The position numbers and the translations under genes are program-made. A model generated the notes under the pieces. It saw only the letters and a program-made list of their open reading frames with translations, did not search any database and was not told the DNA's origin. Positions 17,755-26,724 of a DNA stretch of 64,000 nt are shown one piece after another (position 1 is the first letter of the stretch; each line of letters starts with the position of its first letter). This DNA comes from Bacillota bacterium (GTDB lineage: Bacteria > Bacillota > Sulfobacillia > JAJZYS01 > JAJZLH01), in the NCBI GenBank assembly GCA_021827745.1, contig JAKAUI010000058.1, positions 1 through 64,000 on the forward strand, in the 5' to 3' direction.

Positions 17755-19587
17755 CTACGGCGAGGCGGCCGCCGCCGTGACCAGCCCCAGGCCCTCCGTG
17801 TTGGCGTTGACGGCCCAGAAAAACCACAGGCGTTTGCCTGGTCCCGATGTCAAGTGGTTACCGCTAGGCAGGTGGCTTTTCGTGAACAGGCTGATCGTCC
17901 CGGACGAAGTGATCTCTCCGATCGAGAACTGGCCTCCGTTACCCGTGTAGACGGTGAACCAGAGGTTTCCGCCAGGGCCGAGGACCAAACGCCCCAGGTA
18001 GTCTCCGGCAGGCAGGCCCTTGGTGAACAGGTTGACGGTCCCAGACGGCCCGATCCTGCCGATGCTTGTCGTAGAAGCGTTGCATCCGGTGGATACGGTG
18101 AACCACATAGCGCCCGCCGAGCCTGGGGTCAGGCCGCTCAGATTCGGACAAGAAGCGGCCGGCGGCAGGCCCTTGGTCAGCAGCGTGATCGTTCCAGACG
18201 GCGTGATCCTGCCAATGGACGCTTGGCCTCCGCTACTGCCGCATCCTGATCCTGTGGACAAGGTGAACCACATGTCGCCGCCTGGGCCTGGGGTCAGGCC
18301 GATGCCGCCGTATTCCAACGACAAGCCACCCAGCGTCGGACAGGACGCAGCCGGTGGCAGGCCCGTGCTGAAGAGTGAGACCGTCCCGGACGAAGGGATC
18401 TTGCCGATGTCTGAGACCCACGGCCCGCGGCATGAACTCCCCGCTGCGAACCACAAGTTGCCGCCAAGGTCTGGCGTCAATCCGGCCAGTCCAGAGCAGG
18501 TTCCGGCCGGGAGGCCCGTGGGAAACACGGAGATGACTCCGGACGGGGTAATTCGGCCGATCGAGAGGACACCCCCCATCTTCCCGAAAACGGTGAACCA
18601 CAGGTTGTCGCCAGGGCCGGGGACCAAAGGCCCCGGATAGCCTCCGGCAGGCAGGCCCTTGGTGAACAGCGTGATCGCGCCGGCCGGGGTGATCTTGCCG
18701 ATCGAGAACGAGCTCCCGCTGCCGGTGTAGACCGTGAACCACTGGTCGCCGCTTGTGCCCAAAGTCAGGTCGCTCAGATAGCCGGCTTTGGGCAGACCCT
18801 TGGAGAAGAGCGTGATCGCCCCGGACCGGGTGATCCTGCCGATCGCTCCCTGACAGGGGAACCACAGGCCACCTGGCCCAGGTGTCAGTGGGTAGGGCCC
18901 GTCCGGCCCGCAATCGGATGCGGGCAGGCCCTTCGTGAATACGGACATGGCCCCAGACGGGGTGATCCTGGCAATCCCTCGAGCGGAGTTGTCGTTCGTC
19001 GAGCCGAGCACAAACCACAGGTTGCCGGAGGAATCAGGCACAAAGAAGAAGTCATGTGGCGAAGTGATATGAAACACGGTGTCGGCACCAGGTAGGCAGA
19101 AGAGACGGATGGAGACTGCCTGGGCCCCCGCCGAGCCGGTGGTCACGCCCCGGGGCGAATCGGGGCAGGCGTGCCTTGCTGTCCCTAGCCATGGCAGCGA
19201 ACTGACGGACAGCACGGAGGTCGCCGAGGTGGCAACCACGCTGCCGTTTGTCACCAGCACGGCCCTGAGCAGGTAGGAGCCGGGAGCCAGATCGAGGCGG
19301 ATCGAGCTTGTGGAAGAAACCGCCACTGCCTTGCCGTTCTCGTACAGCCGGATCTGGCCGCTGCCTGGTTGGGTGTTGCCGCTTGCGTCGACCAGGGTGA
19401 AATGGGAGACGGACACGCGGACTGTGACTATGGCCACCGCCCGACTGGTCAGCGGGAGATTGGAGCCGGTGGTCGGCGCGAGGATGCGGACCGCCGGCTG
19501 GGTTGGTGCCACCGAACTGCCACACCCGGAAACGGCGAGTAGCAGACAGGCAGTCAGGAGAAGGCGGACCCGGGGTCTATCATGCAT
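17755..19587 (-). CDS. Paralog 6: lipoprotein with Vgb-like beta-propeller repeats (more divergent)
   Basis: MHDRPRVRLLLTACLLLAVSGCGSS lipobox; GPGGNLWFTVYTGNGGQFSIGEITSSGTISLFTK repeats. Confidence 0.88.
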   Translation of the reverse strand: MHDRPRVRLLLTACLLLAVSGCGSSVAPTQPAVRILAPTTGSNLPLTSRAVAIVTVRVSVSHFTLVDASGNTQPGSGQIRLYENGKAVAVSSTSSIRLDLAPGSYLLRAVLVTNGSVVATSATSVLSVSSLPWLGTARHACPDSPRGVTTGSAGAQAVSIRLFCLPGADTVFHITSPHDFFFVPDSSGNLWFVLGSTNDNSARGIARITPSGAMSVFTKGLPASDCGPDGPYPLTPGPGGLWFPCQGAIGRITRSGAITLFSKGLPKAGYLSDLTLGTSGDQWFTVYTGSGSSFSIGKITPAGAITLFTKGLPAGGYPGPLVPGPGDNLWFTVFGKMGGVLSIGRITPSGVISVFPTGLPAGTCSGLAGLTPDLGGNLWFAAGSSCRGPWVSDIGKIPSSGTVSLFSTGLPPAASCPTLGGLSLEYGGIGLTPGPGGDMWFTLSTGSGCGSSGGQASIGRITPSGTITLLTKGLPPAASCPNLSGLTPGSAGAMWFTVSTGCNASTTSIGRIGPSGTVNLFTKGLPAGDYLGRLVLGPGGNLWFTVYTGNGGQFSIGEITSSGTISLFTKSHLPSGNHLTSGPGKRLWFFWAVNANTEGLGLVTAAAASP

Positions 19588-19634
19588 GAGGACCGTCCTC
19601 TCCAGGCGAGAGCGAGAGCCGACACCATCACTGC

Positions 19635-19662
19635 AGAGTCTTTCTCTTTAGAAAACGGTTCC
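19635..19662 (-). promoter_or_regulatory. Shared upstream motif copy 6 (GGAACC-N18-CTCT)
   Basis: Minus strand GGAACC GTTTTCTAAAGAGAAAGA CTCT. Confidence 0.7.
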
Positions 19663-19786
19663 CGCGAGCCGCGGGTCCTCCTCCGTCAAGCCGTCGGAAT
19701 CCGGCCGGTAGGCAGAGAGACGACAGCGGTTGCCCGTCGGCCGGTGCGTCTTACAGTCGCAGTGCGCGCAGGGGCAATTCCCGAGG

Positions 19787-21688
19787 CTACGGGACGGAGA
19801 CCGTGACTCGCCCGACGGCGAAGTACGGGCTGAAGGGGCCGCAGCCGCAGAAGTTCTCCGGAGGGGCCACCGAAGCGCCGTCGCCACCTACGAGGCTGCC
19901 GTAGCCAAACCACAGGGTGTTGTTGGCCCCGGAGACCAACCAGCTTGCCTTGGCGATCGAGTTGGCCGGCAATCCTCGATGGAAGAGGGTGACCGTCCCC
20001 GACGGGGTAATTTGACCGATGGCGAGCGAGGCACTTGTGCCGACAGAGGTCTCGAACCACAGAGTTCCATTTGGCCCAGGTAGCAGCGGGCTCAGACTGG
20101 CGCCAGTCGGTAGACCGCTCGAATAGAGGGTAATCATGCCGGATGGAGTGATCTTGCCGACCGAGGGCTGGCCGGTGGGACTCGTCGTTTCGACGACGAA
20201 CCACATGTCACCGCCCGGGCCCGGCACCAGGCCGCCGCCATACGCATGTGCAGGCAGGCCTTTGGTGAACACGCTGATCGTGCCTGATGGACTGATCTGC
20301 CCGATGCCCATGGACCCGTTGCATGGCCCAACCCCGGCGAACCAGCCAATGCAGGCGACAAACCACATGTCTCCCTGAGAGCCGAAGACCAGATTGCCAG
20401 CGGGGCCGCCGGATGGCTGGCCGGATGGGTTCGTAGCCATGGGTATGCCCTTCGAGAAGAGGGTGATGGCCCCAGACGGGGTGATGCGGCCGATGGCGGA
20501 CTGACCACTGTTAGTGCCGGCGGTGAACCACAGATCGCCCCTCGGGCCCGACACGAGGCGGCCCAGAGAAGCCCACCCACTCAATCCCTTTGTGAAGAAG
20601 GTGACAGATCCAGAGGGGTTGACCCGACCGATGGCCGACAAAGTCCCGGTCGTCGATCTCGCCGGTTGAACAGTAAACCATAGGTCTCCACCAGCACCTG
20701 GCAGCAGGTCAGACGTTACCGCTGCCGCAGCCAGGCTGGATGGGAACAGGGAGATCGTCCCGGATGGTGTGATCCGGCCAATGGGCCTGGTTCCGCTGGT
20801 ACCGACGCGAAAGACTGTGAACCACAGGTCGCCGCCGGGACCCATCACGAGACCTCTCGGATAGTCCCCAGCAGCCAGGCCCTTGGAGAATACGGAGATG
20901 TTTCCGGATGGGGTGATCCGGCCGACGGCACCACCCGCGCCATAGCCAGAAAGATCGATCGTGAACCATAGGTCGCCGCCGGGTCCTACAACCAGATCCG
21001 ACAGGGTGGCCGCTGCAGGCAGGCCCTTCGAGAAGACCGAGGTGGTCCCGGAGGGCGTAACCCGGCCCACGCCCGACGGGGAGCCGTTCGTAGATCCCGC
21101 CGGCTGGATCAGAAACCACATGTCGCCGTTCGAGAACTGCACCAGCGCAGGGTGCGACCCTGGGAGAGGCTCCCACATTCCATAGGCGGCCGGCAGGCAG
21201 GAGAGACTGATCGAAACGGTCTCCGCCGGGCTGACAGGTCGGGTTACACCAGGCGTCAAGGAGTGGCAGCTGGGTGAGGCGGCGAGCGTCGGTGCGACCA
21301 CCGTAACCAGGTCCGGTGCGGAGATGGCCACCACCTTGCCGTTCGTGACCAGTTCGGCCCTGAACTGATAAGAACCAGGACCAAGGCCGAGGCGCACCGA
21401 GTTGGAGGTCGCCATGCCCCACAACTTCCCATTCTCGTACAGCCGGATCTGACCGCTGCTCGGTTGGGCAGCGGTGGCAAAGTTGACCAGGGTGAAGTGG
21501 GAGATCGAGAAGTGGATGGTGACCGTCGCGGACACTTGAGCGGACGCAAGATTCAGGCTGGACCCGTTCGTCGGGGAGACGATCCTGATCGAAGGCTTGG
21601 CGGTTGGTGTCGCAGGCGCACCACAACCGGCGGCAGCCAGCAGAAGGCAGGGCACCAGGAGCAGGCGGAAGGGGGACCTGCCGTGCAT
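19787..21688 (-). CDS. Paralog 7: lipoprotein with Ig-like segment and Vgb-like beta-propeller repeats
   Basis: ATG at 21688: MHGRSPFRLLLVPCLLLAAAGCG lipobox; GPGGDLWFTV...IGRITPSGTISLF repeats. Confidence 0.88.
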   Translation of the reverse strand: MHGRSPFRLLLVPCLLLAAAGCGAPATPTAKPSIRIVSPTNGSSLNLASAQVSATVTIHFSISHFTLVNFATAAQPSSGQIRLYENGKLWGMATSNSVRLGLGPGSYQFRAELVTNGKVVAISAPDLVTVVAPTLAASPSCHSLTPGVTRPVSPAETVSISLSCLPAAYGMWEPLPGSHPALVQFSNGDMWFLIQPAGSTNGSPSGVGRVTPSGTTSVFSKGLPAAATLSDLVVGPGGDLWFTIDLSGYGAGGAVGRITPSGNISVFSKGLAAGDYPRGLVMGPGGDLWFTVFRVGTSGTRPIGRITPSGTISLFPSSLAAAAVTSDLLPGAGGDLWFTVQPARSTTGTLSAIGRVNPSGSVTFFTKGLSGWASLGRLVSGPRGDLWFTAGTNSGQSAIGRITPSGAITLFSKGIPMATNPSGQPSGGPAGNLVFGSQGDMWFVACIGWFAGVGPCNGSMGIGQISPSGTISVFTKGLPAHAYGGGLVPGPGGDMWFVVETTSPTGQPSVGKITPSGMITLYSSGLPTGASLSPLLPGPNGTLWFETSVGTSASLAIGQITPSGTVTLFHRGLPANSIAKASWLVSGANNTLWFGYGSLVGGDGASVAPPENFCGCGPFSPYFAVGRVTVSVP

Positions 21689-21738
21689 TTTGGACTTTCC
21701 TCCTCCGAAATGAGGCCACAGGCGATTGCTATGACTGA

Positions 21739-21766
21739 AGAGTCCCCGGGTTCGGCAAAGGGTTCC
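21739..21766 (-). promoter_or_regulatory. Shared upstream motif copy 7 (GGAACC-N18-CTCT)
   Basis: Minus strand GGAACC CTTTGCCGAACCCGGGGA CTCT. Confidence 0.7.
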
Positions 21767-21933
21767 TGCCGACGCTCTAGCGTGCCCCGCGTAGCCAGCC
21801 ATCTCGGCAGGCTCGGTCGGCAGCATGCGGTCCCGAAATCGTTGGCCAGCCTTTGGGCGCCTGTGGGCTCGGACTGCTGCCTTAGCCGCGTTCCCAATGC
21901 TACCTCGCTACCTCCTGGACCCCAGGCAGACAT

Positions 21934-23337
21934 CTAGGGAACAGCGGTGGCGTTGAGCGTTAGGCTGAGCCGTCCGATGAAGCTGGCGCCATTGGAGCGA
22001 CTGCCCACGAACCACACAGCGCCCCTGAAACCAAGGAGAGGGCGATCACGAGAGCTCAAGGTATAGCCAGAGGGCAGACCCCAAGTGAGCACGCTGCTCG
22101 TGCCAGATGGGGTGATCTGGTCGATGGAGATCGTGTTGTTGGTGCCCAGACCATAGAGCCACATCTTGCCGTCTGGGCCCGGGCTGGGACCGCCCGGTAG
22201 AGTGGTTCCCCCTGGCATGCTGAACATGCGGATTGCGCCAGACGGAGCGATCTTGCCGACGAAAGAACCAGAGTTGGCGTTCCCGCTGAACCACATATCG
22301 CCGCTCGGACCGGGGGCAAGAGAGTTGGTCCACATATTGACGGGCAGGTCCTTCGTGAATACCTGGACGACTCCGGACGGACTGACCTTGCCGATGCCTC
22401 CCAGATAGCCGAACCACATATCACCGACCTTGCCGGGGACGAGGGGATTGATCCACATATTGGCGGGCAGGCCCTTCGTGAATACCTGGACGACTCCGGA
22501 CGGACTGACCTTGCCGACGTCTCCCTGAGAGTCGAACCACATGTTGCCCCCAGATCCCGCTGTCAGGGACAACACGTACCTGTTGAACATAGTGACGGTT
22601 CCCGACGGGGTGATCATGCCGAAGCCAGCGTACCCCGGCCCATAGCCCGCGTTGGGGATGGTGGTGAACCACATGTCGGCGCCAGAGCCTGATTTCAGGA
22701 ACACAACGCCTGACTTGGGCAGTCCCTTGGTGAACACCGTGACGACTCCGGCTGGATTGACCGTGCCAACGAATGGTCGAGAGCTGGCAGATCCGGAAAA
22801 CCACATATCGCCGCTACCGCTAAGGGCGAGACTGCCAATTCGGGTGCTCGGAGGCAGGCAGGTGAGGCGAATGGACGCCGTGTTCGGCGGTTGCGTGTTG
22901 GCCACTGCCGCAGAGGGTGTCCCGCATCCAACGGTCGACAAGATGGTGGTCGGGACCAAGGCGTTGACGACCGAGACGGCGGAGGGCGCCGAGGTAGCCA
23001 CGACCTTGCCGCTCTTGACCAAGGTTGCCTTAAAGAGATAGGTGCCTGGCACCAGGCTGAGGCTGATCGAGTTGGATACCAGCACGTCCCACAGCTTCCC
23101 GTTCTCATACAGCTGGATCTGGTCGCTGCCTCCCAGGGTGAAGTGGGAGACAGCCAAGCGGACCGTGACATTGATCGGCCCCGCCACTCGGGGGTTCATC
23201 CGCAGGGTGGACTCGGTGGCGGGCGAGACGATGCGGACCTCAGGCTTCACAGCTGGTGTCGCAGGCGCACCACAGCCCGACACAGCAAGCAGCAGGCAGG
23301 GCACCAGGAGGAGGCGGAGGAGAAATCTACGGTGCAT
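21934..23337 (-). CDS. Paralog 8: shorter lipoprotein with Ig-like segment and Vgb-like repeats
   Basis: MHRRFLLRLLLVPCLLLAVSGCG lipobox; IGKVSPSGVVQVFTK repeats including a duplicated blade. Confidence 0.87.
   Translation of the reverse strand: MHRRFLLRLLLVPCLLLAVSGCGAPATPAVKPEVRIVSPATESTLRMNPRVAGPINVTVRLAVSHFTLGGSDQIQLYENGKLWDVLVSNSISLSLVPGTYLFKATLVKSGKVVATSAPSAVSVVNALVPTTILSTVGCGTPSAAVANTQPPNTASIRLTCLPPSTRIGSLALSGSGDMWFSGSASSRPFVGTVNPAGVVTVFTKGLPKSGVVFLKSGSGADMWFTTIPNAGYGPGYAGFGMITPSGTVTMFNRYVLSLTAGSGGNMWFDSQGDVGKVSPSGVVQVFTKGLPANMWINPLVPGKVGDMWFGYLGGIGKVSPSGVVQVFTKDLPVNMWTNSLAPGPSGDMWFSGNANSGSFVGKIAPSGAIRMFSMPGGTTLPGGPSPGPDGKMWLYGLGTNNTISIDQITPSGTSSVLTWGLPSGYTLSSRDRPLLGFRGAVWFVGSRSNGASFIGRLSLTLNATAVP
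22330..22565 (-). repeat. Internal tandem duplication of one beta-propeller blade (period 123 nt = 41 codons) in paralog 8
   Basis: ccacatattg..cgggcaggtccttcgtgaatacctggacgactccggacggactgaccttgccga at 22330 recurs at 22453. Confidence 0.8.
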
Positions 23338-23385
23338 TTTGAACCTTCCTCCTCCGAATCAGCCCACAGGCGACGCCCTCACTGA

Positions 23386-23413
23386 AGAGTCCCCAGGTTC
23401 GGCAAGAGGTTCC
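23386..23413 (-). promoter_or_regulatory. Shared upstream motif copy 8 (GGAACC-N18-CTCT)
   Basis: Minus strand GGAACC TCTTGCCGAACCTGGGGA CTCT. Confidence 0.7.
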
Positions 23414-23564
23414 TGCCGACGCTCTATCGTGCCCTGCGGGGTCAGCCATCCCGGCAGACTCGGTCGGCGGCAGGCGGTCCCGAAACAGCTGACCAGCCCT
23501 TGGTCGACTGTGGGCTCGGGCTGCTTGGGCTCTTGATGCTACCTCCTGGACCCCAGGCAGACAT

Positions 23565-25295
23565 CTAGGGAACAGCGGCGGCCTTCCCCGCCAGACTAAG
23601 CTGGCCGATGAACCTGGTGCCGTTGGAGCGACGGCCGGAGAACCACAAATCGCCTCTCAAACCGCTTACGAGCGGATCGGATGAGCTAAAGGTGTCGCCT
23701 GCGGGCAGGCCCCAGGTGAGCACCGTGCTCGTGCCAGCCGGTGTGATCTGGTCGATGAAGAGGGTGTCGTTCTGGCCGAGGCCATAGAGCCACATGCTAC
23801 CGTCTGGGCCCGGGATGGGACCGCCCGGTAGAGTACCTCCCCCAGACAGCCCCTTGGCCAGAACGCTGACCGTACCAGATGGGGCGATCTTGCCGACGAA
23901 AGAGCCAGAGTTGGCGTTCCCGGTGAACCACATATCACCGCGCGGACCGGGGACCAGAGGATTGGTCCACATATTGGCGGTCAGGTCCTTCGTGAATACC
24001 TGGACGACTCCGGACGGACTGACCTTGCCGATGCCTCCCAGAGAGCCGAACCACATAGCGCCGCCAGATCCCGCTGTCAGGGACAACACGTACCTCGTGA
24101 CCGTGGTGACCGTTCCCGACGGGGTGATCATGCCAAAGCCGGAAAACCCCGGGCCGTATCCGTCGTTGGGGCTGGTGGTGAACCACATGTCGGCGCCAGA
24201 GCCTGATTTCAGGATCACAGCGCCCGACTTGGGCAGTCCCCTGGTGAACACCGTGACGACTCCGGCTGGACTGACCGTGCCGACGAATGGGCGAGAGCTG
24301 ACGGATCCGGAAAACCACATATCGCCACCCGGACCAGGGATGGGACTGCTCGACAGATAGCTCCCGGTCGACACATAGCTCCCGGCCGGCAGGTCCGTGG
24401 TGAACAGGGTGATCGTGCCGGAAGGGGTGATCTTGCCGATGAAGCCTGAGCCGGAGAACCACATGTCGCCGCCAGCGCCAAGGACGAGACTGTTAATTGT
24501 GGCGCTCGGAGGCAGGCCTTTGGTGAACACGCTGATCGTACCGGATGGACTGACCTTGCCGATGGCTCCTGGACAAGCGAACCACATGCCTCCCGGGCCA
24601 GGGGTCAGAGAGTTCAAGCAGCTGGATCTATTCCCGCTCGGCCGGAGAGCGGCTTCCGGGAGACCCTGAGAGAACAGGGAGAAGGCCCCAGACGGGGTGA
24701 TCCGACCGACTCCCAGCGGTGAGCCGGCTGCCGATCCGACCACAAACCACAGGTTTCCGGATGAATCAGACTCAGCGGCGAAGCCCCCTTGATACATCGA
24801 GTCAGTGTTTGGCAGACAGGTGAGGCGGATAGACGCCGAGTTTCGCGGTTGCGTGTTGGCCGCTGCCGCAGCGGCTGCCCCGCATCCAACGGTCGACAAG
24901 ATGGTGGTCGGGACCAAGGCGTTGACGACAGAGACCGCGGATGGCACCGAGGTGGCCACGACCTTGCCGCTCTTGACCAAGGTTGCCGTGAACAGATAGG
25001 TGCCCGGCACCAGGCTGAGGCTGATAGAGTTGGAGAAGAGTGTGTCCCAGAGCTTGCCGTTCTCGTACAGCCGGAGCTGGTCGCTGCCTCCCAGGGTGAA
25101 GTGGGAGACAGTCAGGCGGATCGTGACATTGATCGGCCCCGCCACTCGGGGGTTCATCCGCAGGTTGGACCCGGTGGCGGGCGCGACGATACGGACCGAA
25201 GGCTTTACAGCTGGTGTCGCAGGCGCACCACAGCCCGACACAGCAAGCAGCAGGCAGGGCACCAGGAGGAGGCGGAAGAGGGACCTACCGTGCAT
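23565..25295 (-). CDS. Paralog 9: lipoprotein with Ig-like segment and Vgb-like beta-propeller repeats
   Basis: ATG at 25295: MHGRSLFRLLLVPCLLLAVSGCG lipobox; same repeats, closest to paralog 8. Confidence 0.88.
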   Translation of the reverse strand: MHGRSLFRLLLVPCLLLAVSGCGAPATPAVKPSVRIVAPATGSNLRMNPRVAGPINVTIRLTVSHFTLGGSDQLRLYENGKLWDTLFSNSISLSLVPGTYLFTATLVKSGKVVATSVPSAVSVVNALVPTTILSTVGCGAAAAAAANTQPRNSASIRLTCLPNTDSMYQGGFAAESDSSGNLWFVVGSAAGSPLGVGRITPSGAFSLFSQGLPEAALRPSGNRSSCLNSLTPGPGGMWFACPGAIGKVSPSGTISVFTKGLPPSATINSLVLGAGGDMWFSGSGFIGKITPSGTITLFTTDLPAGSYVSTGSYLSSSPIPGPGGDMWFSGSVSSRPFVGTVSPAGVVTVFTRGLPKSGAVILKSGSGADMWFTTSPNDGYGPGFSGFGMITPSGTVTTVTRYVLSLTAGSGGAMWFGSLGGIGKVSPSGVVQVFTKDLTANMWTNPLVPGPRGDMWFTGNANSGSFVGKIAPSGTVSVLAKGLSGGGTLPGGPIPGPDGSMWLYGLGQNDTLFIDQITPAGTSTVLTWGLPAGDTFSSSDPLVSGLRGDLWFSGRRSNGTRFIGQLSLAGKAAAVP

Positions 25296-25343
25296 CCGGA
25301 CCCTCCTCCCCCGAACGAGCGCAGATGCCGCAACCAAGAGTTA

Positions 25344-25371
25344 GGAGTCTTCGCCCCAGGGAAATGGTTCC
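25344..25371 (-). promoter_or_regulatory. Shared upstream motif copy 9 (GGAACC-N18-CTCC)
   Basis: Minus strand GGAACC ATTTCCCTGGGGCGAAGA CTCC. Confidence 0.65.
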
Positions 25372-25540
25372 CGGAGGCGTCGTGATGTCCTTGCCGAGCT
25401 CAATCGGATAGGGCTGCCGGCAACATCCAGACTCCAGCGATTGCGAAGCGCCCGTCTGCTGCCGAGACTCCGAGGCCTAAGGCGCCGGGCGCGCCGAAGA
25501 TGACCGGCAGGATGTCGGCCGACTTGATGCGGGGTGTGGT

Positions 25541-26686
25541 CTAAAGTCCGAAGCGGATCGTCGACAAGATGGGCGGCGGCGGGGCGTCCTGGCGTATGAT
25601 CGCCTCCACCAGGTCACCGATCACCGGTGCGAACTTGAAGCCGTGACCGGAGAAGCCAGCTGCCAGAACCACCTGGGGCAAGGCCTTCAGCCGGCCGATC
25701 AGGAAGTTGCGGTCCGGGGTGTTGGTGTAGCAGCTCACGCTGCTCGCAGCGATCGAGGAGCCGAGAGCTGGTAGGAAGGTGGATGTGGCGCCGACGACCA
25801 CCTGCCGGTCTTGGTCCGAGACCGCGCGGTCGAGTTCGTTCATGGTGGTGGTGACGCCGTGGTGGTGGCGGGCCGCCTTCGCCCATTTCCCATCGACGGC
25901 CGGGATGCCGTAAAATATCTGGTCGTCGTCGCTCTCGTGCATCCAGATCGGCAGCCGCTCAGGCTGAAACAATGAGGGGTCTGGCGGTGCGAACCAGTGC
26001 TGCACTTGGCGCTCGACGGCGAGGGGAAGTCCAAGGTCTGGCAGGAGCTCGCTGGCCCAGCCGCCGGCGGCCACCACCACCTGCTCAAAGTCGCGAGATC
26101 CCTGGGCCGTGTGCACCCGGACGTGGTCGCTTGCCGCCTCCAGGCGCAGCACCTGGTCGTGGACGAGCGTCAGCGGGTGTGAGGTGTGGCGCGCTGCCTG
26201 GACCAAGGTTGTGACAGAGGTCTCGCAGGCGAGGACTCCGGCCTGGTGTTCGTAGATGCCGACCACATCGGTCGGGAGCCGAAACTGCGGGAAACGCTCT
26301 TCGATCTCTTGCGCCGACAGCTCCTGATGGCGCAACTCGTGGCGCTGCACGCTGGTGAGCGTGCCAGCGATCAGTTCACCATCTGGGCGGCCGATCATCA
26401 GCCCGCCGGTCTGGGTCAGAAGAGAGCGGCCGGAGACCCGCTCCAGCTCCTGCCATCTGCCCCAGCTGCGCCGGATCAGAGGCACGTAGTCCGGGTGTTC
26501 GTAGTAGGCCTGACGGATGATGCGGGTCACACCCTGCGAGGAGCCGAACTGATGCCCGGGCATCAGGCGCTCATAGCCCACTACGGCCTGCCCGCCCGCA
26601 CCAAGCCGCCAGCAGATGGCGGCTCCCATCACACCGAGACCGACCACGCCGACCTCGTCCACGGACCATCCGACTCCTTGGGCCAC
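25541..26686 (-). CDS. FAD-dependent oxidoreductase, sarcosine oxidase / N-methyltryptophan oxidase (SolA) family
   Basis: VGVVGLGVMGAAICWRLGAGGQAVVGYERLMPGHQFGSSQGVTRIIRQAYYEHPDYVPL; GFSGHGFKFAPVIGDL. Confidence 0.85.
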   Translation of the reverse strand: MAQGVGWSVDEVGVVGLGVMGAAICWRLGAGGQAVVGYERLMPGHQFGSSQGVTRIIRQAYYEHPDYVPLIRRSWGRWQELERVSGRSLLTQTGGLMIGRPDGELIAGTLTSVQRHELRHQELSAQEIEERFPQFRLPTDVVGIYEHQAGVLACETSVTTLVQAARHTSHPLTLVHDQVLRLEAASDHVRVHTAQGSRDFEQVVVAAGGWASELLPDLGLPLAVERQVQHWFAPPDPSLFQPERLPIWMHESDDDQIFYGIPAVDGKWAKAARHHHGVTTTMNELDRAVSDQDRQVVVGATSTFLPALGSSIAASSVSCYTNTPDRNFLIGRLKALPQVVLAAGFSGHGFKFAPVIGDLVEAIIRQDAPPPPILSTIRFGL

Positions 26687-26724
26687 CTACCGTTAACGCT
26701 AGCACAAATACTGGCCCAAGTCGC

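Noticed and set aside
7083-25371. Reading the array as antibiotic-resistance virginiamycin B lyases
   Set aside because: The repeats are Vgb-like in style, but the proteins are lipoproteins with Ig-like segments and variable Cys loops; lyase activity cannot be inferred from sequence alone
7083-25371. CRISPR array or short tandem DNA repeats
   Set aside because: Repetition is coding (41-60 aa blades) with divergent units; no regular 28-37-nt repeat with unique spacers, no cas genes
7294-25411. Many plus- and minus-strand short ORFs overlapping the lipoprotein array, e.g. 'MVRRPALWLQQLHLHRQ' families
   Set aside because: Alternative-frame reads of the repetitive lipoprotein DNA; they recur only because the underlying genes are repeated
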